Source: Adineta vaga (taxonomy: Eukaryota; Rotifera). From it: a stretch of DNA of 64,000 bases. Numbering within the stretch: position 1 is the first letter of the stretch; every line of letters starts with the position of its first letter. The notes beneath the pieces are model-generated. The model worked only from the letters and a program-made list of their open reading frames with translations. It was not told the origin of the DNA and did not search any database. The stretch lies in the NCBI GenBank assembly GCA_021613535.1, contig CP075497.1:11656001-11720000 (forward strand), given 5' to 3'. The translations under genes were made by a program, and so were the position numbers. Positions 34,701-45,600 of the stretch are shown in pieces.

Positions 34701-35195
34701 CAAACACACATTTTGATTAATTGATGATTGAATACAATCAATAACTTCGAAACAAATATTTTCACCTTCTTTATCACAATCCAACCATAGAATGATCACA
34801 TCAGCACCTCGAGCTTCTTTTTCAAGAAAATTTGGCATTCGATGATTTGGTGATGCTTCTTTTTTCAATGTTTCACCAGCAAATAATTCAGCCTAGGAAA
34901 TGATTCGATCGAATATCTTCTCTTCAGAGATAAACAAAAAAGAAAACGATTTGAGTCTTACTGGATCAACTTTATCCCAATTATTATAACGCGGAACGAA
35001 ATCAATACCAAAAACATGTCCAGCTACTGATGTCATACGATAACGTGCGGATGAATTGGATTGATATTTTCCTGTCCATTCATGTATACTACAAACATTA
35101 TTAAAACCTTTTCGTGATGATAATTGACCATTGGAAAGAATTTGTGAAATTGATAAAGCCAATGAAGGCTTTTCTGCGACCATAAAGATAATCAT
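31790..35195 (-). CDS. TOP3B: DNA/RNA topoisomerase 3-beta
   Basis: Fifteen exons on the minus strand (35195-34962, 34892-34710, 34657-34487, 34432-34298, 34246-34134, 34073-33982, 33918-33810, 33754-33538, 33479-33087, 33031-32972, 32918-32761, 32695-32515, 32468-32269, 32210-32102, 32050-31790) give 871 residues with every phase consistent; human TOP3B has 862. It starts [16 protein letters not shown] (Toprim), has the acidic [11 protein letters not shown] motif, and the type IA active site [12 protein letters not shown] with Tyr331. Four Cys-rich zinc-ribbon-like clusters follow ([34 protein letters not shown]). The tail is RGG/RG-rich, the feature that separates TOP3B from TOP3A and lets it act on mRNA with TDRD3. 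C1D lies 130 bases downstream. Confidence 0.97.
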
Positions 35196-35416
35196 CTTTT
35201 TATTTTTTTCTTCTTTCTTTTGAAAAGAAAAGATATCTATTTGAATTAAAAAGAAAATCTATAAAGATCGATTCGCATGTTTTCTCACTCCTTGTCTGTT
35301 GCTTTTTTTTTAAAAACACAACAATGGCATCATTTTAACAAAAAAAAGGAAAAGAAAAGAAAAGAAAAAAGTTGATGTTCTTGGCTAAATCTTCGATATA
35401 TTTGGTTAATTGAGTT

Positions 35417-36263
35417 TTACATATTCTTAATAATATCTTCGATTTCTTCTTTTTTAAATAAACGATAACCTTTGGCATTGACAGTTGCCATTTCAACATT
35501 AGTTGCATTTAATTTTTCTTCCATAACTTGTTTAAGAATTGTTAAAACATGTTTACATGCTTCTTGTAATTTCATTGATTTATGATAAACATCTTGAAGT
35601 GTTTGATCAGCACCTTCACTACCTGAACCAATGGCTTTGGCATCATATTCTGTATAAGTGCCTGATGGATCAAGATGAAAGAGATGAGGACCATTTTCAT
35701 CCCAACCAGCAAACAAAAGTGCAACACCAAATGGACGTGATATCGGTGCAACTTCATCAGAATCATCACTGAATGCTAATGCCATATTTGATACGGATTG
35801 AGTGATGGATTCAATGGTCATTTGTTCATTATGTGTGAACCAATGATTTTGAGCTTCGACACGAGCTTTATCAATTAAAGTTTTTGCATCAGCAATTAAA
35901 CCGGACATCGCACAACCACAGCTAAGGATACATTTGAAGAGTAAGAATACAAAAAAAAAACGATTGTCGAACAGATTAACTTACTGAACATCAACTTCAA
36001 CAATCTTTTCAATACTACGTGGTTCGATAAGAACGGATGTAATACGTTTTTCTGTTGCTAAGACAACGCCTAAATCATATTCATTCGTAATCAGACTTTT
36101 CAACAGATGAATATTCTATCAAATACGAACCTTCTGATGTCATGATTCCAATAGCTGTTGTACCGAATTTAATTGCTTCGATAGCATATTCAACTTGAAA
36201 AAGACGACCTTCAGGTGAAAATGTATTAACACCTCGATCATATTCACTTCTTGTCATAAACAT
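35417..36263 (-). CDS. PSMA5: 20S proteasome subunit alpha-5
   Basis: Exons 36263-36131, 36069-35985 and 35921-35417 give 240 residues (human 241). The N-terminal alpha signature [20 protein letters not shown] is intact, with the YDR gate residues. [18 protein letters not shown] spans the second junction, and [20 protein letters not shown] and the C-terminal [12 protein letters not shown] are typical of alpha-5. It forms part of the outer ring of the 20S core. The first donor is GTTCGT. The gap to the upstream gene (320 bases) has no acceptor before the ATG, so the gene probably has its own promoter. Confidence 0.96.
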
Positions 36264-36583
36264 TTTGGAACGATTTTCTTTGTTTCACTCGGGACGTTTA
36301 AAACACGTGTGAAAATGATCTAGAATACCAACAAAAACATATATCTTTTTTTATTTTGATCTACAATCGACAAAAAAAGAATCCATTTTTTCTCATAGAT
36401 GATCGATATATATATATATATGTAAATTATGTACAAACAAAAAAGAGAAGTCAAAAAGAACCGAATAACTACATACGATGGTAATAATAATAATAATAGT
36501 GATGATGGTAGTGAGAAGGAGAATGAAGATCAGTTTGCTAAAAGAAAAGCAAAGACGGGTACGCAAAGCAATTCGATGGTTCA
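36264..36583. other. Intergenic with (TA)n run
   Basis: 320 bases between two minus-strand genes; contains a TA dinucleotide run at about 36409-36420 and, on the minus strand, ATT/ATA runs. Likely holds the PSMA5 promoter. Confidence 0.4.
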
Positions 36584-38739
36584 TCATTGATGAACTTTAT
36601 TGGGTAATTTCGGTACAGGTGGTAAATTAACCCAATTTACATTCACACTGGATATACGTAAACGAAGCTTAGGTGCAAATACACGCATATCACCAAATTT
36701 CAAACCGTGTTGTTCTTCGTATTGAGAAATAATACGTGCATATTTTTTCGATGGATCTTCCTGTTGTTGTGATTGTTGCTGGTGATGTTGAGAAGGTGGT
36801 CGACTAAATAAAATAGATGTATATGAGTACACAAAACGATCGAGATCAATATCTTACCCTCGTCGAGCAGGTACTCGTATTGTTTGTTGAAAATCTTCTT
36901 CTTGTTGTTGCTGTTGTTGTTGTAGCTGTTGTTGTTGTTGTGTATCTTGATTAACATCATATTCTTCATCATCTTCATATTTTCTATATCGATTTTGTTT
37001 TGCATATTGTGATTGTCGATTATTGCCATTAGATGAATAATCATCATCATTTGGACGAATACGTTTTCTCATTTGTTGTTGATCATCGTCTTCATCGTCA
37101 TTTTCATAATATCGTTTCGAATTCTGATAATTTGATGAACGTTTATAAGGTTGAGTAATGGTTGTATTACGAAATTGTAAACGATTTTCTTCATCAATGA
37201 TTTCCTCACCGCCAGGACCTTCGATATGTTCTGTTGTTAAACCAGCTTGTTTCTACAAAGAAAAGAACATATTGTTCTTAGAAATCTGATTCATCTGAAT
37301 TTAGAGTATCGAATTCTCTTGTATATCAATGATAGCTATGTTTGATCAGTACGACTTACCTTATCAGGTGAAACAATATCAATTTGATTTTTCGTTGATC
37401 CATCTGTGTTTGTTGGAAGTTTGGAATTATTTGATGATGAATCAATAGTTGCATCTTGTAAGAGCATTTTTTTTGATTCTGGCAATTGTTCATAGAAACT
37501 TGGTAACATATTACCAATATAGGATGATTTAATTGTTCCTCCTGTTGGTTTAACAGGAGGTGCAGCTGGAGGAGGTGGTGGTAATTTCACTGGTGATGAC
37601 ATTGTTTTTGTACTTGTTGTTTGAACATTCATTTCATCATCATCATCTTCGTCAAGTTCTTGATCTTCTAACATATCCATTTCTGTCACAGTTGGTGCGA
37701 TGTCATCATCAAGATCTTCATCAGCAATTGATGAACGAAGATGATTTGCTCGAAAACGTTGTACAGCAATACGAGCAGCTGTACGCCGTGGTGGTTTATT
37801 TCGACGTTGAATTGGTTGATGAAGATCACCTTCAAGACTATCCTCATCTTCTTCGTCCTCATCAAAATCATCACCTGAATTGAAATCATTTGAATGACGA
37901 AATGTCACACGTTTCGACGAGGCACTAGGTGGATATTCTGAACGAGGATAAAGACGTGGTGGAGGAGGAATATTACGACGTATCTGATAATTATTACCAC
38001 GTGTACCACTATATGATGATGGAATGCCACGACGAGGAATCATTGTCGATGGTTGACGATAAGATGAAGTTGCTGATGGAATCACTGGTCGATTAACCAT
38101 TCCACCACGAGATCGACGTTCCTCTTCAAACGATGGTCGACTTGTATAACCACCTCGCATCTAAATATGAAAATCAAAAGATTACATGCTTTACGGTATT
38201 AAGATCAAAGAAGTTTACAGTAGGAGGTTTAATTCGTCGATCTACATGTCCAATAGCTAATGGATATTTCACTGGTGTATCATCATCAGCAAAATTATAA
38301 TGTCGATAATTATTAACTAAAGGAGAAGTCGAATGTGAAGGTATGACTGCAAGGGGAGCACGTTCACGTCCATTAATCGTTCGACGTGTATTCATTCTCA
38401 TAAAAACTTCATAGGGATCATAATCATCATTATTTTGTTGAGTTGTATTATTTAAATCTATTGCATCAACTTCAAGACAAAGATCAACATTAAGACCAGC
38501 ATATGGATCATAACCATCATCCGTTGTTGACATATATTCAAATGCTGCATAAGATGTTGATGTTGGTTCTACTTCACATTCAAAATTAGCTTCATCTTTT
38601 CGTTCTAAAATACATATTGATTAGTACTTCTATTTTTACTTGAAAAATTCTTACCGCGAATTTCTGCATCTCGTTTTAATTTCCATCCAAGTAAAGTAAG
38701 ACCTTCGGTAAGTGTAGGCTGATGATGTATAGTAGTCAT
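36584..38739 (-). CDS. Orphan disordered protein with AT-hook-like motif and polyQ
   Basis: Five exons (38739-38655, 38604-38219, 38160-37360, 37252-36858, 36803-36584) give 628 residues; all phases agree. I do not recognise the family. It starts MTTIHHQPTLTEGLTLLGWK. The middle is disordered: an Arg/Tyr/Pro-rich part (MRGGYTSRPSFEEERR), acidic runs (DDFDEDEEDEDS), a proline run (KLPPPPPAAPPVKP) and a basic patch MRKRIRPNDDD. A Gln-rich tract follows (QQQQQLQQQQQQQEE). Residues joined across the last intron read PARRGRPPS, an AT-hook core (RGRP). The C-terminal 55 residues (KYARIISQYEEQHGLKFGDM onward) look folded. A nuclear role is inferred. It lies 107 bases after BMS1 with an acceptor at the ATG. 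Confidence 0.65.
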
Positions 38740-38752
38740 CTAGAAAAACAAA
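38740..38752 (-). promoter_or_regulatory. 3' splice acceptor abutting orphan gene ATG
   Basis: Minus-strand TTTTGTTTTTCTAG ends at the base before the ATG, in a 107-base gap after the BMS1 stop. Probable spliced-leader acceptor. Confidence 0.55.
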
Positions 38753-38846
38753 ACAAAACAAAAACACAAAATTAAACTTTCTCTTTAAAATAAAGAGATA
38801 ACAACGATAGATGATTGCTGAAGATTTTTTTTTCTTTAAATTAAAA

Positions 38847-41800
38847 CTATTCATCAGTACTATCATTTTTTTTATGGCGAGAAGAATTTTTCGTTTTTCG
38901 TGCTTCCATTTGACCTAGTTTTTTGTAAACGACTTTTTTCAATTGTTTATGTTTTTGTAAACGTTTTATGTCTTGAGCTTTTTGTTGTTTTTTATGTTGA
39001 GCATAGCGTGTTTCTTGAGTTTTCTGTTTCGTTTTCAAACGATCTTTGTAAACTGTTGTGAACATTTTCATAATATCAGCCATCTAAAATACGATTTCAT
39101 CTTTGATTTAAAAAGCAAAAAAATATGAGATTATCCTAGTACCTTTTTCTCTTCCGGTTCAAGAATAACAGCAACACGTTGTTTTTCTTGAATTGGATCT
39201 TTAATTGTTGTTGTTTCTGTTGATTTTGGTTTTAGATGGAATGGTAGATCGCTTTGAAGTTGAGTAGGAATTTGTAATGGACGAAAAATACGCTCTCTTC
39301 TTTCGATTGGTTTATAAAGAGAATCAACATTCGGTTCATTCCTAATGTTTTTATCACGTTTAAGTTGACCAAGAGATCTGAAAATTGACTCGTCTTCTAT
39401 GATAATCCTTTTGAATTTGAACAAATCTTACCGAAGTCCTTGCCATTGATCTTTCTGTTCCGTAGTCATTAAAAGATTTGTAACTGGTGTATAAAATCTC
39501 GGTACTTGTAATGGAAGCCATGCTCGAAGAAAGATAATATCTTAAGAAGGAAAATCAATTTGAAAGATTTCAATTCCTGATTGTTCTTACCACTGAGAAG
39601 AATTTTATCTTCAAATGTCGCACGAAATGCACCTGGATGTTCTTTACAAATCTTTTTTATTTGCCCACGTATTCCACTGACAGTTCGAATTGATGCACCT
39701 TGAAATTTCGCTACTTCCAATGAAGTATTGAACATTCCCTAGATAAACACGAAGTATATTAAAAAGAATTAGTTTATTCATAAGAGATTTTACTTTAATA
39801 AACGCTGTTTTCTTAAAGATTTTATAAGGTGTACCAATTAATTTTAATTTCTTCACAATTTTTGTTGATTTATCTAAATCAACCACAACACCTGTTGCTG
39901 TCACTCGAAAATCGGTCTAAACAACAGAACATCATTGATTGACAAATTTCAACAATCAACTTACTCGTCCAGCTATTTGTTGAACAGCAATAAATCCCGT
40001 ATTTTGTGGAGTAATAGGTCCTATAAACAAAAATATAATCAAATATTTGCTTCTAGACAAATTTCATACCATAAAATAGTGCATGACAATACATATGTTG
40101 TGGTGTATATTTTAATAATCGATGTCTCATATTATGATCTTGCATGAAATAATATGGAATTGTTTGAAAACGTCGCCAACCCAATGAAACAATCAATGGA
40201 TCTTTGCTTTTCAAGATTTTCTTATGCCAACGATGTTTTTTCAAACGAACTTGAACATAACCTGTATGAGATTCTGTAACAGGCATTCCACCAAGAATAG
40301 TTATATAACGTGGATCGAAATTATTAACAAATTCACATGGAATTTGTGTTAATTCACAACGAACATACATTCCAGGACGATAACCTTCGTATTGAACACG
40401 AATATCATCGGGCATATTTTCAAATTCTGATCGATTTAACTAGAAAAACGAAAGATAAATTGAATGATCGAGAAAGAAATATCAAGTTATACATACTTTA
40501 GTTTGAATGTCCACTTCTTTTTTTAATTCATCAAGATATTTGGAATCTGGATCTTTTGATTGATCAAATTCGGCATCAAATGTAGATTTTAATTTCGCTT
40601 TTTTATTTCGAAGTTTAGCTTCTTCCGAATCATCTGCTTTTTTATCATCATCGTCATCGTCATCATCTAAATAACACTTTTATAAAGATATTTCATCAAA
40701 ATATTGGATTTTTACCATCGAAATCCATCTGATTGCCTTCACCACGACTCTTTTCACCTGTTTCAAGATCTTCAAAATCACCAAATACATCTTCTGAAAA
40801 AACAAACCTATGAAATGATCTTCCAATCAAACAATAAACAAACATACCATCATCATCATCATTCATTTCATCATCTTCTGCAAGTAAATTTGCTGCATCT
40901 TTATCTTTTTCCCATTTTCCTGTTACAAAACAATCACGAATCAAATCACAAACCTAAAATTAAAAAGAAAATCGATTCTAATCATTCTCTTTTCTCCTTT
41001 TATTCATCATACATCTTCTAAGTTCCAATCATGTTTGTCATTTTGATTATTTAATGTATAATCTTCTTGATCATTCACATTGATTTTCTTTCGATGAGAT
41101 ATATGAAATAATCCACCAACTTCGGAGTGTTTGTTTTTAGAATTAATTTCATCAGTAGATACATCTTCATTTCCTTTTTCTATAAATCAAAGAAAAGATT
41201 CTTTTCAAATAACAAATTTCATTATCCGTACCATAGACAAGTTTCGTCCAATTAATAGCTTTATTTGGAACATAACTGATTGAAAATTTCTTGGATATAT
41301 TTTCTTTCCATGATGAACCTAAGAAATGTATAAGTGAACAATTCGTTCGTATACAAGGATAAATCTAGATAATCAAGCTACTTACCAAATTCGCCTTGTT
41401 CGGGTTCCTAAAATAAACACAAAAGATGATTATCCTGTAGTTGTCTTACATTCTGTACTTACTTGGTCATCATCATTATTATCATCATCTTCTTCTTCTT
41501 CCTCTTCTTCGTTGCTTTCATTATCGTCGTCGTCGTCCTCCTCCTCCTCTTCTTCGTTATCATCCTCGTCTTCTACTTCAGAAATATCTTCATCTTCTGT
41601 TTCAAATTTCATTTTTCTTCGTTCTGTATCTTTACTACAAACAAAATCATGAATATATATATTTGAAAAAAATGCAACTAATCTTCTCATACTCGTCTTC
41701 AGCTGTAACTGGTTCGCTATCAGCAAATAATTTCAATTGACTTGATGCTACTTTGTCTTCAATTGTTTGTCGTGTTGATAAAATATTTGCTACATATTCA

Positions 41801-43281
41801 CTGATTGGTCTTGTCTAAAACAATTCATTAAATTTAAATGCTTTTCAATATATTTGAATTTACTTTTTCATTATTATTCGTCGGTCGATGTGAATGTGAA
41901 CCACCTAATTCAATATATACAGCATCTTTATCATAAACAATTCCACCAACACCAGAAAATGGTGCATACATAAGTCGTTCTTTTTCATTTAAAACTCGTC
42001 GAGCTTTTTTCGTTTTCGTCGATCGATCACCTGGTAATCCACATGGATCCGGTAAAGCTGATATATTCGTCAGTTTGTAATCACCACAACCTAAAAAACC
42101 ATTTAATCTTCACAATAACTCGAAACTAAAGTCGTTTACCTGGAATATGAATTGGTGTATCAGATTTGATTGGACATCCACGTACATAACCATACAAACA
42201 TACAGTACGACTACATAATGGATCTGTTCGAATTAATTCGGGTTCTGTTAAATCTTCCATTCTGAAAAGAGATTTTTATGAGAAGAAGAAGTGGAAGAAA
42301 TGAAAGATTTACCGATCAGCAACAACGAATGGATGTGTTGTTTTCCATGTTGATGGTTTAAATTTCATGACAGAAATAAATCTTGCTAGATTATGAACAT
42401 CCCGTTGAATATATTCGCCATTTTTCATTCCGGACATGAGAAATAATTTAGCACCCTGATAAATCTCAGTCCAAAATCGATGCTTCAATTGTGTTTTTCG
42501 TTTATTCAATTGTTTATTCATTTTTTTATATAAATCCATATGAGTTAAAACACCCATAATTCTTGGTAAACCATAAATTTGTGCAATATTTAAAAACTCA
42601 AATGTTTCCATTTCAAAACCAAATTTCGCATCGATTAAAAGCAAAACCTATTCAATTCAATAATATTTTCCCATGCATCAAAACAATGAAACCTTACTAA
42701 ATCAGCTATTTTTGCCACATCAATCATTGAATTAATATCATTTCGACATTCAATAAAAGTAATACGACGTTTTCGTCCTTAACAAACGAACAATCATAAA
42801 TTAAAATTCATTTTGTAAAACTTCCACAAACCTGAAACGATCGTAACTGGTCCTCGAATATCTGTTAATTTTTGTCGTGTAAAATTTTTAATTAAACATT
42901 TCATTAATAAACTTTTTCCAACTTTTCCTGGTCCAACTAATGCAACGACAACAGGCGGTGGCTCAAGTGGTGTTCGATCAACTTCAGGTAGATGTATTCG
43001 TTTTTCTTTGATATCTTGTGTTCTGATTTAAATTAAAAAAAATCAAAAGTTTCTGAAAAGAAAAATGAATCTTATCATTACCGTCGAAATACTTGTTGAG
43101 CTTTGATAGGATTTTGTATACTAAATGCTTTTGGATTTCGTCGCTTTGCTTCTTCTAAAGTTGTTGCTTTCGTCGACGATGGTTTTTCTCCTCCTACTTC
43201 TTCTTCTTGTTTCTTTTTCTTCCGTCGTTCTGCTTTCACACCTGTAGTTGCTTTTCGAAATGCTTTCTGTTTTTTCTCCAT
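38847..43281 (-). CDS. BMS1: Ribosome biogenesis GTPase BMS1
   Basis: Twenty-one exons on the minus strand give 1118 residues: 43281-43082, 43022-42832, 42777-42698, 42647-42313, 42261-42140, 42090-41864, 41814-41693, 41634-41463, 41407-41386 (22 bases), 41318-41232, 41179-41013, 40953-40848, 40793-40716, 40666-40497, 40439-40070, 40020-39965, 39916-39794, 39738-39591, 39540-39432, 39377-39143 and 39083-38847. Every phase checks. The N-terminus has [12 protein letters not shown]. The P-loop is GPGKVGKS (97-104), followed by [20 protein letters not shown] long acidic tract is encoded by exon 8. The AARP2/BMS1 C-terminal domain includes [12 protein letters not shown] and [20 protein letters not shown]1 is needed for 40S subunit maturation, with RCL1. 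Only 24 bases separate it from the NUDCD3 stop. Confidence 0.95.
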
Positions 43282-43305
43282 CTGAAAGAAAAATCAAAAG
43301 AAAAA
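43282..43305 (-). promoter_or_regulatory. 24-base intercistronic junction with 3' splice acceptor
   Basis: Between the NUDCD3 stop codon and the BMS1 ATG the minus strand is almost pure pyrimidine, ending TTTTTCTTTCAG directly before ATG. There is no space for a promoter. This is the clearest operon/trans-splicing junction in the window. Confidence 0.7.
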
Positions 43306-44138
43306 TTATTCAGATTTGCGCATCGATTGAACAATAGAAGGGTCAAAAGGTTGTCCTTTAAATGGAGAGCCCTCTGCATTCCATGCTTGTTTCATAATAT
43401 CCTGATATTTCTAAAGACAAAGAAATCAAAGAAATTTCATTAAAAACTAAATATAAATTTGTTTCACTTGTTCTTCGGATGTCGGTAAACCCATAGCTTT
43501 TTGTCTTTGATCATACATCATCTGATGAATTTTCATCTGTTCCTCTTGATTTAAATCTTCCATCGATTTTTCAGGTTGAATATGTTTTAAACTGATCTTT
43601 TTTTCATCAATAAGAAAATTTTCCCACCAACGTTCCAGTGCTTTTTCCATGGAAATCTAAATATGAAAGAAGTTATCTTAGAAGATTTTCAAGAATTTAA
43701 TTTACATGAATATGTTCACCAGGAACTAAACTCCAGGTTGATTCCTCGGAACGTATTGCCCATGGTAAATCACTATCAATGATTGTTCGAATACCAGTTG
43801 ATTCAATTAAATCAATTTTAATGTGTTGTTTCGAGAAAGTTACTTTTACTTCTTTGCCTTTCTTAATCGTTTTTGGAATCTAAATTATGAAAAATTTCTT
43901 CTATGAGAATCTGAGGAATTGAAAGTTTGATTTACTTTAACTCGAACATCGATATCGTTGATTGTTTGTGTCCAAGAATAAAGATCACGTTCAGCACCAT
44001 TGTATGTTTCAGGACGAGATTGAAAATCTTTTTGTTCTCTAAATAGATAGAAAATGCAATGCAAACAGATCATAATTCTGCTTACAATGCTTCAATTGGA
44101 TCAGCAACATTAGAATTTTCAACAGGATTTGAAGTCAT
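43306..44138 (-). CDS. NUDCD3: NudC domain-containing protein 3-like
   Basis: Exons 44138-44086, 44038-43936, 43879-43706, 43656-43468 and 43410-43306 give 207 residues. After a short start, YNGAERDLYSWTQTINDIDV opens a CS (p23-like) domain, continuing KTIKKGKEVKVTFSKQHIKI and EESTWSLVPG. The C-terminus (ERWWENFLIDEK, SMEDLNQEEQMKIHQMMYDQ, IMKQAWNAEGSPFKGQPFDP) matches NUDCD3, a co-chaperone with Hsp90 for dynein intermediate chain. The human protein is about 361 residues; here roughly the first 150 are absent, and the 5' end may simply be short in this lineage or an upstream exon was missed. BMS1 begins 24 bases downstream. Confidence 0.85.
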
Positions 44139-45600
44139 AATTTAAATAAGAATTGATTCACCTAAAAAATTTCAGAAAATGGATGAATATATTCGTATAA
44201 TGGTGAGTCTTTGTTTATCGAATTCTTTGCCCTATTCTGATTGATTGTAATTTATTGACCAATCAGAATACGGAAATGTACCTCCTTGTCTTCAATATAA
44301 ATTTTATAAATCAAGATCGAATATTATGCAAACAGCGACGGATATCTTTGAAAATCATTCCGAAAAAATATTTTTGTAATGAGAAATATGAATAGATTAT
44401 TAATACGACATCTATTCTATGAATGATGTATTTTAGATGTCGCTAATTTTCTGTAAAACATGAAATGAAAGATTTTTGTCAAGTTTAATTTTGTTCGATG
44501 CTCGTTTTTGATTAATTTTATTATTATTAAGATTTCATAATTACACTACAATCAAATATTCGATGTGAGAGATATTACATACAGATTAATGCATTGTGAA
44601 CTTCTTCTTAAAAAAGCTTCGACATACAATTCATATGAATAAACTTTTTCGTTTCTAATACCATTGAATGATCTTAAGCTCGATCGTTCATTATTATGAA
44701 AAAAGATATCAATGTCAAAACCCTCATTACATTTATTGATTATTGTCATAGTAACATTATTTTTATTTAAGAACTATTTTTAAGAAACATGTTTCTAATC
44801 ATTAAATATCACATTTTTTAAATGAGAAGAAAAAATAATTTTCAGCTTTATTGAATAGTCAATAGTAATCGTATTTTATTTTTACTATTCTTTATCAAAT
44901 AAAGGGTCATCGCACGGTCACATCGTCGTTTTTCGTTCTTTTCGTTTATTACTAAACAACAAGTAGCACGTATACTTTTCATTTACTCATCAATGCACAT
45001 GCTTTGTATACTACGAGTAAGTAATGTTGAACTAATGTGTGAGATATAAATACACTTTTCTTCGCTCTACTTGTTTAAATGACTCCAGAAAGTAATCCTG
45101 TTAAATCAGTCATGAATGATAATTATAGAAACAACATAAATTACTAGTCGATGTTCTATTATTAAGAGTATAAATAATATTTTAAATTAAATTGATAAAA
45201 GTAAGATTTAAAAAGACATGAAGTATAATTTAGTTTTATTCATGAGAACTACGAAAAAATTGATTTATTTTTTCTTTCTTTCTTTCTCAATTATAAACTC
45301 ATAGTCGTTAAGAAGAAGAAGAAGAAGAAGAAGACAGGTAAGGTGTCTTTTTTTGCGTTTCTTCTCTCCAGTACAAATTTATAAACTATTCGTCCATGAA
45401 AGAATACAAAAGTTGAGTAGAGAGAAAGAAATAATGAACGAACATAACTTATTTAACGTCGTCAAACAGAACGAAAGAAATCTTCATATACATCAACTTC
45501 ATTCCTTGTTATACTATTCGTATAAAGTATTGTCTGTCATTCTTGAACTTATATCTATCTATTCTTATTCTAGATCAATTAGTGGAATAACAACGTTAGA
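44139..45600. other. Divergent intergenic region with (AAG)n microsatellite
   Basis: About 1.5 kb between the divergent NUDCD3 operon and the 997-residue gene, so it should hold both promoters. An (AAG)n run is at about 45311-45336. A TATTCTTATTCTAG acceptor-like site ends near 45574, 27 bases before the next ATG. Confidence 0.5.
45311..45336 (+). repeat. AAG trinucleotide microsatellite
   Basis: About eight tandem AAG units in the upstream region of the 997-residue gene. Confidence 0.75.

Noticed and set aside
41441-41740. Plus-strand open frames opposite the BMS1 acidic tract
   Set aside because: They are antisense images of GAA/GAT repeats encoding an acidic run.
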